From: CAYQTO01 sp964420455
GTDB taxonomy: Bacteria > Sumerlaeota > Sumerlaeia > SLMS01
Assembly (NCBI GenBank): GCA_964420455.1
Contig: CAYQTO010000003.1
Coordinates: 13,232 to 77,231, forward strand
Length of the DNA: 64,000 nt
Direction of reading: 5' to 3'
Position numbers and translations under genes: made by a program. Shown here piece after piece: positions 1 through 8,332 of the stretch. The notes under the pieces were generated by a model, which saw only the letters and a program-made list of their open reading frames with translations, was not told where the DNA came from and ran no database searches. Position 1 is the stretch's first letter. Every line of letters starts with the position of its first letter.

Positions 1-1158
1 GAGTCTTTCAACGGGAGCGACGTCCGCGATCGCGAGATGCCGCGCCCCGACAGCAAAAAGCGACTCGCGCAGCAGCCGCAGGTCCGCCGCAAGGTCACCC
101 GCCCGGCGGTAGGCATTCGGGGCCTGCGGATCGCGGGCGGCCTCCAGCCTCGCCCGCATCCCGAGAACATAACGGCGCCACGGCTCCTGCTCCAACTCGC
201 GCTCCGAAATCGCGCCGTTCGTTGCAGCACCATTGATTTCCATCCGCCGCAGCGCCTCCACCAGCTCCTCCGGCGGATCCTGAAACATCACGCTGAGGCT
301 CATCCGGTTGAACAGTGTGTCCAGCTCCCGCAGGAGCACCCCGATGGCGAGATGGCGCAGGCGCAGAAGGGTGCGCCGGGTGACCTCCGCCGTCACGAGC
401 GGGTGGCCGTCGCGGTCTCCTCCCACCCAATTCCCAAAGGTGAGGCGGGGCTGGGTATCGGGCTCCTCGATCAGGGTGGGATCGAGCCCCAGTTCCGACC
501 ACGCCTGGCGCAGGCGCAGGTCCAGCCGCAGGATGACCTGCGGAAAGATCTCCTCGAAGTAGTAGAGGACGTTTTCCAGTTCGGACTGGACGTCGGGTTT
601 TTCGAGGAGGATCTCGCCGGTCCTCCAGAGCCGCTCCAGGTCTGCATGGATGCGATCATGGATTTGCTCGCGCTCCGCCGGGGTCCACATCTGGTTCTCG
701 AGCTCGACCAGATGAAGGTACAGCGAGCGGTGGATGTGGAGGACGGTGGGGCGCTTGGCTTCCGTGGGGTGGGCGGTGAGGACCGGTTCTACGTGGACCC
801 GGCGAAGGGCGGCGGCGAGTGTCGGTTCGTCCAGGCCGGCGGCGCGCATCTCCTCCAGGCACTGTTTCCAGAGCCCCGGCTCGGACTCGGCAATGCCGCG
901 GGCCTCGCGTCGGCGGCGCGTCTGGATCGCCGCGTTCTCTTCCACAAGGTTGAGCAACTGAAAGGCGATCGAAAGGGCCCGGATTTCCCCGGCCGCGTCC
1001 GACGACGCCTCGGCGTGGCCTTGCTCCTCCGCTCCGTACCAGGGCAGGCGGCGGGCGATGTGCCCCTGGCCGATCCCCTCCAGCGCCCTGCGGAACGTCC
1101 GAACGAGGAATTCGAAGTCCTGGTCGATTTTCTCGAAGGTGGCGGCGACGGTGGGCAT
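1..1158 (-). CDS. ppc: Phosphoenolpyruvate carboxylase, N-terminal part (cut by window start)
   Basis: Carboxylates phosphoenolpyruvate to oxaloacetate in the cytoplasm, an anaplerotic step. The 386 codons read without a stop from ATG at 1158 to the window edge. The PEPC active-site signature LTAHPTEA appears near residue 125, and a GNWVGGDRDGHP block near residue 220 is the second family hallmark. PEPC is usually about 900 residues, so a little under half is present. A GGAG sequence lies just before the ATG. The gene is read away from the pseudopilin upstream, which has its own terminator, so it is probably a separate transcription unit. The identification is secure; the missing C-terminal half cannot be judged. 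Confidence 0.95.
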   Translation of the reverse strand, partial: MPTVAATFEKIDQDFEFLVRTFRRALEGIGQGHIARRLPWYGAEEQGHAEASSDAAGEIRALSIAFQLLNLVEENAAIQTRRRREARGIAESEPGLWKQCLEEMRAAGLDEPTLAAALRRVHVEPVLTAHPTEAKRPTVLHIHRSLYLHLVELENQMWTPAEREQIHDRIHADLERLWRTGEILLEKPDVQSELENVLYYFEEIFPQVILRLDLRLRQAWSELGLDPTLIEEPDTQPRLTFGNWVGGDRDGHPLVTAEVTRRTLLRLRHLAIGVLLRELDTLFNRMSLSVMFQDPPEELVEALRRMEINGAATNGAISERELEQEPWRRYVLGMRARLEAARDPQAPNAYRRAGDLAADLRLLRESLFAVGARHLAIADVAPVERL

Positions 1159-1249
1159 GGGCGGCTCCGGATCGTATCGCCTGGGAGGCTGACGGTGGGG
1201 GGCGCCTGACTCAACCCCGGTTGCGCGGGACGGCGATCCAAACCTGTGA

Positions 1250-1284
1250 AAACGAAAGGGGCGCGGCGTGGTGCCGCGCCCCTT
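1250..1284 (-). terminator. Rho-independent terminator of the pseudopilin gene
   Basis: A perfect 12-bp inverted repeat (1256-1267 with 1273-1284, 5-nt loop) lies just past the pseudopilin stop. Read on the minus strand it is followed by a T-rich stretch (1248-1257), as expected for an intrinsic terminator. It separates the pseudopilin from ppc. Confidence 0.85.
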
Positions 1285-1312
1285 GGGGTCATCGATGATG
1301 ATGGGGCGAGAC

Positions 1313-1975
1313 TTACTGGGTGGTCTCGTTGGTTGGGCCCCAGCGGGTGATCTCGCCGTTGCTGATGGTGCCGTTGGTGGGATCGTAGGGGACCTGGAAA
1401 CTGTCGACCTGGTCGGGGCCGAGGCTGCGGATCTGCCAGCCGTCCTCTGCGGGGAACCAGCCCGGTTCGGCCACGCCAAGGGTGGCGGCGGGGTTGGCCT
1501 GCTGGGCGTCGGGGCGCATGGAGAAGCGGCCGTAGTCCGCCAGCCAGCACACCTCACACGTATTGCCCGCGAGCGTCATGTAGCCAAAGTGGGTCGGGTC
1601 GAAGTAATTGTCCTGAACCACAGCACCGGTCCGGGTGCTGGTGATGGAGCCGCCGGGGGGATCTATCTGGCCACCGTAGCGGAAGGACTCCGGCCGGAAG
1701 ATGTCTGAGGGCACAGAGGTGATGTAGGCCACCGGGGTCGTCCAGCGGCGCATGCCTTCCTCGCCGATCTTCCACGCCCAGGACGGGGAGTAGCGGTTGT
1801 AGTCCACGTAGTAGGACTCCGCCGCCGTGGCCATGCTACGCATGTCCGCAAGGGTTCGGGAGACCTTCGAGCGGGTCTGCGCCTCGAGGAAGTTCGGGAC
1901 GGCGATGGCCGCGAGAATGGCAATGATTGCGACGACAATCAGAAGCTCAATCAGTGTAAATGCTTTGCTCTTCAT
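1313..1975 (-). CDS. Type II secretion / type IV pilin-like pseudopilin (prepilin)
   Basis: A 220-residue prepilin. It begins MKSKAFTLIELLIVVAIIAI, a short basic leader followed by a class III prepilin peptidase site (cleavage before Phe6, Glu five residues later) and the hydrophobic N-terminal helix. A second helix with the LADMRSMATAAESYYVDYN type of sequence follows, as in GspG/PilE-like proteins. The C-terminal part ends in a YDPTNGTISNGEITRWGP stretch of a kind common in uncultured planctomycete-like and Hydrogenedentes/Sumerlaeota genomes. An AGGAGA ribosome site precedes the ATG. It is monocistronic, with a strong terminator behind it. A GspF/PilC-like protein is at 36786. The exact assembly it belongs to (T2SS or pilus) is unknown. 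Confidence 0.9.
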   Translation of the reverse strand: MKSKAFTLIELLIVVAIIAILAAIAVPNFLEAQTRSKVSRTLADMRSMATAAESYYVDYNRYSPSWAWKIGEEGMRRWTTPVAYITSVPSDIFRPESFRYGGQIDPPGGSITSTRTGAVVQDNYFDPTHFGYMTLAGNTCEVCWLADYGRFSMRPDAQQANPAATLGVAEPGWFPAEDGWQIRSLGPDQVDSFQVPYDPTNGTISNGEITRWGPTNETTQ

Positions 1976-2242
1976 TTGGAGCGTCTCCTTTCTGGTGAAG
2001 GTCGATAAAGGGCCCGATCCTTGGAGCCGCGCAACGGGAAATTTTGGGGCCAGAAGGGCCTTAAGAAAAGTTTTGTCTCCTCCATGTCACAAAGGTCTCG
2101 AGAACTGGGAAGATTCCTTCTAACCGCGGAAAAAGGGCCCATGGGGGAAGGTTCTTGACGTTCATCGCCGCCGCTGGGCCCACTGGTTTCACGTCCGGAA
2201 ATCAGGTTTTTCCCGCGTTCCCGTTCCCGTTGCGACCTGTTG

Positions 2243-3094
2243 ATGGCCCACCTGCGCCGAAGTGAAAAGACCTCTTTCCGATGGCTGCGGCCCCTGCTTG
2301 CCGCAGCACTGGCGATTCTTCTGCTCCAGGCGATCCTTGGTGACTCGCTCCGTGGCTGGGTGATGCCGCTCGGGGCGCCCTTCCTCGAGGCCGGCGGTTG
2401 GGTACGCGATCGGGGGGCAATCGTTTGGACCGCCCTGTTTGACGCGGAGCGCCTCCGAAAAGAGAACGAAAGCCTGAAAAAGGACGTTCTCGAGGATCGC
2501 CTTCAGGCGGCCGCGCAGGAGGCTGATCGGACCGTCGCGTTTCTTGCCCAGCACGTCTCGACGCATGTACCGCCCGGGGCATTTGAGCTTGTGGCCGCCC
2601 CGGTGCTGGTGGGTCCGGCCGCCCGGGGTCCCCGACAGTTGTGGGTCGGGCTGGGGAGCGACGACGGCGTGGAGACTGGTCACGTGGTTTTGGGGCCGGA
2701 GGGGATCGTCGGCGAGGTGGCAGACGTGCATCGGGCGATTTCGCGGGTGGAGTTGGTGACGGATCGGGACGCGGCGTGGGGGGCAGCGGTGGGCGAGGAG
2801 GCCGAATTGGGGATGCTCCGTGGTACCGGCGCGCCGGACTTGGCGGAGTTTCACTTTCACCGCACCGTGGCGACGGCGAAGCCCGGCGACCCGGTGTTTT
2901 CGAGCGGCATGGCGGCGTCGCTTGCTCCCGGGGGCATCCCCTTCGGCGTGGTCGAGGAGGTGACGCACAACGCGGAGGCCCAGCCGGTGGCGCTGGTCCG
3001 GCTGCCGATGGCGCCGGGATCGCTGCGCACGGTTTTCGTCCTTCGCCAAACGCGAGTTGCCGATCCCTCGGAGGCGGCGGCCAATGGCGGCTGA
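2243..3094 (+). CDS. mreC: Rod shape-determining protein MreC
   Basis: Periplasmic scaffold that links the cytoplasmic MreB filament system to the elongasome peptidoglycan synthases. The 283-residue protein has one N-terminal transmembrane segment (about residues 17-34), a coiled-coil region (ERLRKENESLKKDVLEDRL, about 72-92) and the two beta domains typical of MreC. An in-frame TTG just before the ATG gives an alternative start one codon earlier. The stop overlaps the mreD start by 11 bases, so mreC, mreD and rodA form an operon. No mreB gene is present in the window. Confidence 0.93.
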   Translation: MAHLRRSEKTSFRWLRPLLAAALAILLLQAILGDSLRGWVMPLGAPFLEAGGWVRDRGAIVWTALFDAERLRKENESLKKDVLEDRLQAAAQEADRTVAFLAQHVSTHVPPGAFELVAAPVLVGPAARGPRQLWVGLGSDDGVETGHVVLGPEGIVGEVADVHRAISRVELVTDRDAAWGAAVGEEAELGMLRGTGAPDLAEFHFHRTVATAKPGDPVFSSGMAASLAPGGIPFGVVEEVTHNAEAQPVALVRLPMAPGSLRTVFVLRQTRVADPSEAAANGG

Positions 3095-3605
3095 GGGGAC
3101 CCGCAGTTGTCTTGAAGGGGCCGTGGAGGGACTCGCGGTGGTGCTGGCCATGGGGTTTCTTGCCGGCGTTTCGGGGGGGTGGCCGATTGAGCTTCCCATT
3201 GTCTATACGGCTCTGCGGTCCTTTGGCTGGAGGCCGGAGCGGGCTGCGGCGATGCTTGCGGTGATGGCCGTTGTGATGGGTGTCTATACGGGTACGGGAC
3301 CCCTGGGGGCGCTGGTTCCGGCGTTGTGTGGGCTGGGTTTGGCGCTTGCCGTGGTGCGTGGCGACGCGCGGCCGGGCGGCGCGGAGCATGTTGCCTTCGC
3401 GGCGCTGGTCCTTGCGGGGAGCCTCCCGCCGCTGGTGCTCCTCGGGGGATGGGGAGGCGCGCTGGCATGGATCAACAGCGTGGCAGCGATTGTTGTCGGA
3501 GCGGTGATCTGGGCGGTTGTTGGGTGGTGGAGGGAGATTCCCTCGGAGGTGCGCGAGCGCCGCGTGCGGCTCGCTCCCGAAGGGCGGGAGCGGCTGGCAT
3601 CATGA
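3084..3605 (+). CDS. mreD: Rod shape-determining protein MreD (putative)
   Basis: A small hydrophobic protein (173 residues) with about five predicted membrane helices, in the position of mreD between mreC and rodA. MreD proteins are poorly conserved, so the call rests on size, topology and context. The ATG at 3084 overlaps the end of mreC; an upstream in-frame ATG at 3057 would add nine residues inside mreC and looks less likely. Its stop overlaps the rodA start in an ATGA arrangement, which implies translational coupling. Two copies of the GTCTATACG word lie in this gene, both encoding Val-Tyr-Thr. Confidence 0.8.
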   Translation: MAAEGTRSCLEGAVEGLAVVLAMGFLAGVSGGWPIELPIVYTALRSFGWRPERAAAMLAVMAVVMGVYTGTGPLGALVPALCGLGLALAVVRGDARPGGAEHVAFAALVLAGSLPPLVLLGGWGGALAWINSVAAIVVGAVIWAVVGWWREIPSEVRERRVRLAPEGRERLAS

Positions 3606-4765
3606 GCATCGCCGGCGCCGGCCCCTTGAGGGAACGGAGCGAGTCGGTCCTGGCTGCTCCGCCCCGCTGGCTCCTGGCGTTTCGCCAGACCGACGGGGTT
3701 CTGCTTCTTCTCGTTCTCGTGGCCGCCGGTGTTGGCTGGGTCACCCTTGCCGGCGCCACCCATAGGGCCTCCCAGCTGGCCTACGCGGTCGATCGCCAGG
3801 CGGCGTTCCTCGCCATCGGGCTGGCGGGAATGCTCGCGGCCTTCCTTCTCGATTATCGCTGGCTCAACCGGATGGCCCTCGCTGTCTATACACTCAACCT
3901 GGTGGCGCTGGTCTTTGTGTTGGCGGCGGGGGCGCGAATCAATGGCGCGCGGTCGTGGATCTCCCTCGGGCCGATCAACTGGCAACCGAGCGAAACGATG
4001 AAGATCGCCGTGGTGCTCGTCGCGGCCCAGTGGCTGGCGGCGAACCAGGAGTCGCTCCGGTCGTGGCCCGGCATTCTCGTTCCGGGCATCATCTGTGGCC
4101 TGCCGGCGGGGCTGATCCTCATCCAGCCGGACCTCGGGACCGCGTCTCTCTTTTTCCTCATTTACCTGGCGATGATGCTGATGGCGGGGGCGTCGCTGCC
4201 CAAGCTCGGCGTGGTCGTGGCCGCTGCGGCGGGGGGCGTCGCCGCCGCCTTTCCGTTCCTCAAGCCCTACCAGCAGGCGCGGCTTACGAGCTTCCTCGAT
4301 CCCGCCGCCGATCCCACCGGTGCCGGCTACAACCTTCTCCAGTCCCAGCTCGCCATTGGCAGCGGCGGCCTCCTCGGCCAGGGGTGGGGCGAGGGCATCC
4401 AGGGAAACCTCCGCTTTCTCCCCGAGCACCATACGGACTTCATTTTCGCGAGTTTCGTCGAGCAGTTCGGACTTTTCGGCGGGGTGGTGTTGCTGGGGTT
4501 CTTCGGGATGATCATCTGGCGGATGGTGAAGGCGATGGACGTGGCTCGTGATCGCTTTGGTGGCATTGTGGTTTCGGGCCTCATTGCGATCTTCGCCGGC
4601 CATGTGGTGATGAATATCGGAATGACCATGGGACTGCTACCGGTGACGGGCATTCCGTTGCCGTTTTTGAGCTACGGCGGCTCGTTCCTGGTGACGACGA
4701 TGGGGCTGTTCGGCATTGTGTTGAACGTGGCCTCGCGGCGGTTTACCTTTATTCGCGGGGCGTGA
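3602..4765 (+). CDS. rodA: Peptidoglycan glycosyltransferase RodA (SEDS family)
   Basis: Polytopic SEDS protein of 387 residues that polymerises lipid II during lateral wall growth. Visible family features are the ARSWISLGPINWQPSE block (about residues 115-130), the LIQPDLGTA segment, the FLPEHHTDFIFA loop and the C-terminal GIPLPFLSYGGSFL motif. The ATG overlaps the mreD stop by four bases. In most bacteria mrdA (PBP2, the cognate transpeptidase) lies between mreD and rodA; it is absent here and must be elsewhere. The stop codon is two bases from the stop of the convergent glycosyltransferase gene. Confidence 0.94.
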   Translation: MSIAGAGPLRERSESVLAAPPRWLLAFRQTDGVLLLLVLVAAGVGWVTLAGATHRASQLAYAVDRQAAFLAIGLAGMLAAFLLDYRWLNRMALAVYTLNLVALVFVLAAGARINGARSWISLGPINWQPSETMKIAVVLVAAQWLAANQESLRSWPGILVPGIICGLPAGLILIQPDLGTASLFFLIYLAMMLMAGASLPKLGVVVAAAAGGVAAAFPFLKPYQQARLTSFLDPAADPTGAGYNLLQSQLAIGSGGLLGQGWGEGIQGNLRFLPEHHTDFIFASFVEQFGLFGGVVLLGFFGMIIWRMVKAMDVARDRFGGIVVSGLIAIFAGHVVMNIGMTMGLLPVTGIPLPFLSYGGSFLVTTMGLFGIVLNVASRRFTFIRGA

Positions 4766-4767
4766 GT

Positions 4768-5889
4768 TCAAAGGATATCTTTATAGACGGCGTGGATTCG
4801 GGCGCACATGGCCTCCCGGCTGAATTCCTCGTGGGCGCGGCGGAGGGCGTTCTCGCCCATCTGGAAGCGCCGGTTTGGATCGTCGAGGAGCAGGCGGATG
4901 GCGTCGGCGAGCGCCTCGTCGTCGCCGGGGGGGACGACGAGGCCGGTCTCCCCGTGCCGGTTCACGTAGGGCACGCCGGTGGGCAGATCGGTCGAGACCA
5001 CCGGGGTGCCGCTGGCCATGGCCTCCACCTGGGAAAGGCCGAACGCCTCCGACGGCAGGTGCGACGGGAGGACGAAGATATCAGCCGCCTGGAGGTGGAT
5101 GGCGACCTCCGCGTCGGTCCGCTCGCCGAGGAATTCCACGCGATCGTCCACGCCAAGTTCCTTCGCCAGCCGCGCCAGCGATTCCCCCTCCGGGCCCTCG
5201 CCAATCACCAGAAACCGCACGTTGGGGAGTGACCGCAAGGCGGAGACCATGAACTGGAGCCCCTTGTAGTAGCGCAGGCGGCCGACGAAAAGCAGGAGCG
5301 GGAAGCCCTTGTGGCGGCGCTTGATCTCGCGGACAGCCCGGGCGGAATCGACGGTGCGTCTATACGGGTCGAGGGGCATGCCGAGGGGAACGGGGCGGCA
5401 CTTCGCGGCAAGAGGGGCGAGAAAGGGCGAGTTTGCAACCAGTCGGTCGGACGTCGGCAGGATCGCATCGCAACGGCGGAGGAAGGCGCGGAGCAGTGGC
5501 CCGTAGACGCGCAGGGCCCACCGCTGGCGGACGATGTCGCTGTGGTAGGTGGCGACGACGCGGCCCGGTGGCCGAGCCAGCAGCCAGGACACGTCGGCCG
5601 TGGGGTTGGGCAGGTGGAAGTGCCAGATGTCGGCGTGGAGCCGCCGGAGCCAAAGAGGGAAGCCCGGCGACAGGGGAGCGGAAAAGGCGCGGCCCCACTC
5701 GCCCACCTCGATGATGCGCACGCCCTCCCACTCGCGCTCGCGGGTGTGCCTCGTGCGCGAATTCACGAGCACGGTGAAGTCGTACTCGCCCGCCAGCCCG
5801 CCGACCATCCAGTTGATCGACCGCTCGATACCCCCCAGCACCGGCGGCCAGAAGTCCTTGTACACATGGACGACGCGGGGACGCGTCAT
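4768..5889 (-). CDS. Glycosyltransferase family 4 protein
   Basis: A 373-residue GT-B fold glycosyltransferase, probably acting on a cell-surface glycan at the cytoplasmic face. The N-terminal domain starts with MTRPRVVHVYKDFWPPVLGG and contains the GGIE loop typical of GT4 enzymes. The C-terminal nucleotide-sugar-binding domain carries LLFVGRLRYYKGLQFMVSAL, then a VLPSHLPSEAFGLSQVEAMASG block that holds the E-x7-E motif. The start overlaps the end of dacB by four bases (ATGA), so the two are co-transcribed. One GTCTATACG word is antisense in this gene at 5358, where it makes the rare Arg codon AGA. Donor and acceptor cannot be told from sequence. Confidence 0.9.
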   Translation of the reverse strand: MTRPRVVHVYKDFWPPVLGGIERSINWMVGGLAGEYDFTVLVNSRTRHTREREWEGVRIIEVGEWGRAFSAPLSPGFPLWLRRLHADIWHFHLPNPTADVSWLLARPPGRVVATYHSDIVRQRWALRVYGPLLRAFLRRCDAILPTSDRLVANSPFLAPLAAKCRPVPLGMPLDPYRRTVDSARAVREIKRRHKGFPLLLFVGRLRYYKGLQFMVSALRSLPNVRFLVIGEGPEGESLARLAKELGVDDRVEFLGERTDAEVAIHLQAADIFVLPSHLPSEAFGLSQVEAMASGTPVVSTDLPTGVPYVNRHGETGLVVPPGDDEALADAIRLLLDDPNRRFQMGENALRRAHEEFSREAMCARIHAVYKDIL

Positions 5890-7403
5890 GGAAGGGTCGG
5901 GTGGTCGCCGATGGTGAGCACCATGTCGTCGAGGAGTTCCCGCGCCTCGAGGATCCGGTCGCTGTCGAAGTCGTTGATGAGGATGACAAAGAGATACTCG
6001 GTGCCGCGGCGATGCTCGACATAGCCGGCGAGGGCGTGGACGTTTTCGAGGAAGCCCGTCTTGGCGAGGAGGCGGCCGCGAAGGACGGCGCGATCGCCCT
6101 CGACAAAGCGTCCGGTGAGGGACCCGTTGCCGGGGCGGGCAAGCGACTGGCGAAAGACCTGTCTATACGGCGGCTTGTTCATCTCGCGGAGGATTGCGGC
6201 AGGGACACGGGCGGGCAGGCGGTTCATCGACGAGAGACCGCTCCCGTCAACCAGCAGTGTCCCGGTGCGGTGGAGGTCCTTGTCGACGAGCCACTGGACG
6301 GCTTCGCGGGCGGCGCCGCGAAAGGTGGGCTCGGCGCCCCGGGCGATGGCCACCTCCCGCAGCAGTGTCTCCGCGTACAGATTCTGGCTTTCCCCGATGA
6401 CGACGCCGAGCAGTCGCGAAAGGGGGGGGGATTGGACGCGGTCGAGGACCAGGGGGACCGTGGTGTCGATATCGTCGCTGTTGGTGGAGACGGCGACGCC
6501 GGTGACCTCGACCCGGGCGCGCTGGAGGGCCTCGCGGGTCAGCACGGCGAGATAGCGGCCAGGGTCGTGCACGCTCGCAAAGTCGTATTCCGTGACACCG
6601 GGAGGCAACAGCCCGCGCGCCCGGATGAGGTTGCTTGTCTTGTAGCGGTAAAAGCGCACGTTGGGAGTGCGGAGCGACGGTGGCCCGGATCGGACCACCG
6701 ACGCGAAGGTAACGTAGTCGGTCTGTGGCCGCAGCGTATAGCGGGCTTCGTCGCCCGTCTTCTCGCCCGCCCGCCAGATCACATCCACCACGTTCTCGTT
6801 GAAGTTGAGTGCGGAGACCTCTGCGGAGTACCACTCACCGAATTCGAGGGGCTCCCACCCCATGGCGTGGGCGTCGCCCATGTATCGCGAGGTGTCACCG
6901 ACGACGTTTCCCCGGATTCGGGTAATGCCCCGGTTGGCGACGAGGGTCGCCCAACGGTTGGGGAGCGCGAGGACGTCGTCCGGGTCCTCCTGAAAACGGC
7001 TGCCGAGGCTGGGGTCGCCTCCGCCGCGGATGACAAGGTCTCCGCGAAAGACATCGCCGGTCCCCTCGCCCAGGAGGATGACCTCGGTGGCGAATCGGAA
7101 GTCCGGGCCGAGGACGTCCAAGGCGGAGGAGGCCGTGACGAGCTTGACGAGGGAGGCGGGGGTGCGTGGGGCGGCGGATTCGATGTCCGCGTAGGTAACG
7201 CCGCGTTCGGCGTCGCTGACGACGACCGACAGGGTGGCCCGCCGGCCTAGGTCCGCCCGCTCGAACATGGCGAGGAGTTGGGCGGTAAGGGGGTCACCGA
7301 CAACCGGGTTTTCTCGGGTATAAGGGAGCGCATTCTGGGCTCCGACGCCCGAGGAGGCCAGCACAACGAGAAGCGTGAGGAGGAGGAGCAGCGGTCGCGG
7401 CAT
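5886..7403 (-). CDS. dacB: D-alanyl-D-alanine carboxypeptidase/endopeptidase, PBP4 type (peptidase S13)
   Basis: Periplasmic penicillin-binding protein that trims peptidoglycan stem peptides and cuts cross-links. Length is 505 residues, as for DacB/PBP4. It has a signal peptide (MPRPLLLLLTLLVVLASSGVGA). All three serine-acyl enzyme motifs are visible: SLVK in TPASLVKLVTAS (near residue 83), SQN in VVIGESQNLYAE, and KTG in LLAKTGFLENVHA. It is the first gene of a two-gene unit with the GT4 gene. A run of nine identical bases lies at 6422-6430, close to the region encoding the second motif. The word GTCTATACG is antisense at 6161. Confidence 0.93.
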   Translation of the reverse strand: MPRPLLLLLTLLVVLASSGVGAQNALPYTRENPVVGDPLTAQLLAMFERADLGRRATLSVVVSDAERGVTYADIESAAPRTPASLVKLVTASSALDVLGPDFRFATEVILLGEGTGDVFRGDLVIRGGGDPSLGSRFQEDPDDVLALPNRWATLVANRGITRIRGNVVGDTSRYMGDAHAMGWEPLEFGEWYSAEVSALNFNENVVDVIWRAGEKTGDEARYTLRPQTDYVTFASVVRSGPPSLRTPNVRFYRYKTSNLIRARGLLPPGVTEYDFASVHDPGRYLAVLTREALQRARVEVTGVAVSTNSDDIDTTVPLVLDRVQSPPLSRLLGVVIGESQNLYAETLLREVAIARGAEPTFRGAAREAVQWLVDKDLHRTGTLLVDGSGLSSMNRLPARVPAAILREMNKPPYRQVFRQSLARPGNGSLTGRFVEGDRAVLRGRLLAKTGFLENVHALAGYVEHRRGTEYLFVILINDFDSDRILEARELLDDMVLTIGDHPTLP

Positions 7404-7592
7404 GGGGGAGGGGTCGGATGTCTCGGTTGTGGGATGCGGCCTGGGGACCGGCTACTGGACCCTCGGGTGGGGGCCGCGGTTGGGGAAGGAAAAAGCGACG
7501 TTGCCACCGCCGCGAGGGGAAAGACGCTCTTGCCATCCGGACAGCCCGGCTCCTAGATCCTCCTCTCCAACCCGCACGAAGGTAAAAGCCCC

Positions 7593-8231
7593 ATGAGCAT
7601 GACCCGCGACATCATGACCCGACTCAAGGAAGACACCCGCTCCCTCCACGACGCTGCCGAACAACAGGAATACATGCACGCCTTGATGGCTGGCACCCTC
7701 AGCCGCGAGCGCTACTTCGCCAGCATCCAGCAGATGTACCTCCTTCAGAGCGGGCTTGCCAGCCGGCTCGAGGCCTTGAAGGCACGGAGCGACCTCGCTA
7801 CGAAAGTGCTCAAGGACTACCACTTCCAGCACGCGGAGGCGGCCCGGGCAGACTTGGACCACTTTGGTCTCTCCGTCGAGGGGGTCGAGCCCAACGCGGG
7901 CGTGGAGGAATTCCTCGCCCGTTTTGACCACTGGATGGAAAAGGATCCCGACGCGGCGATGGGAATGGTCTATGTCCTCGAGGGGTCCCTCAATGGCGCC
8001 AAGATCATCAAGAAGAAGCTCCAGGAGCTCTTCCACATCGAGGGCGAAGCGGGCCTCCGACACCAAGACCCCTACGGCGACCAGATGCGTCCCCGCTGGA
8101 TGGAGTTTGTGATGACGGTAAACAGCCATCCCCTTTCTGACGAAAGTCAGGACAGCATGGTCGAGGCGGCGGGCGATGCCTTCCGCGCCATGGGGCGTTT
8201 CTACGCGGCGGTGTGCGAAGAGGTCGCTTAA
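7593..8231 (+). CDS. Biliverdin-producing heme oxygenase
   Basis: Predicted cytoplasmic enzyme that opens heme to biliverdin, CO and iron. It is 212 residues and all-helical in character. The N-terminal LKEDTRSLHDAAE segment provides the proximal heme-ligand His, and the distal-helix region reads GMVYVLEGSLNGAKIIKKK, as in bacterial heme oxygenases. No phytochrome, heme transporter or TonB gene is adjacent, so its role (iron supply or bilin supply) is open. A terminator follows at 8261, so it is probably a single-gene unit. Confidence 0.85.
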   Translation: MSMTRDIMTRLKEDTRSLHDAAEQQEYMHALMAGTLSRERYFASIQQMYLLQSGLASRLEALKARSDLATKVLKDYHFQHAEAARADLDHFGLSVEGVEPNAGVEEFLARFDHWMEKDPDAAMGMVYVLEGSLNGAKIIKKKLQELFHIEGEAGLRHQDPYGDQMRPRWMEFVMTVNSHPLSDESQDSMVEAAGDAFRAMGRFYAAVCEEVA

Positions 8232-8260
8232 GGCCCCGCCAAGTTGCGCATGAGGAACCG

Positions 8261-8296
8261 AACCGGGAGTCGCCAGGGGGCGCCTCCCGGTTTTCT
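8261..8296 (+). terminator. Rho-independent terminator after the heme oxygenase gene
   Basis: Inverted repeat of nine bases (8261-8269 with 8284-8292), with an inner CGCC/GGCG extension, followed by a run of Ts at 8291-8294. It lies 30 bases past the heme oxygenase stop. Confidence 0.8.
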
Positions 8297-8332
8297 GTTC
8301 ACACGGTGGTCCCGGCCTCGCCTCTTGGTGCG

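Noticed and set aside
37..1209. Long plus-strand open frame (390 codons)
   Set aside because: It is the shadow of the minus-strand PEPC gene, which carries the LTAHPTEA signature. In GC-rich DNA antisense frames stay open.
2202..3389. Minus-strand open frame over mreC and mreD
   Set aside because: Proline/arginine-rich antisense shadow; mreC and mreD are clear on the plus strand.
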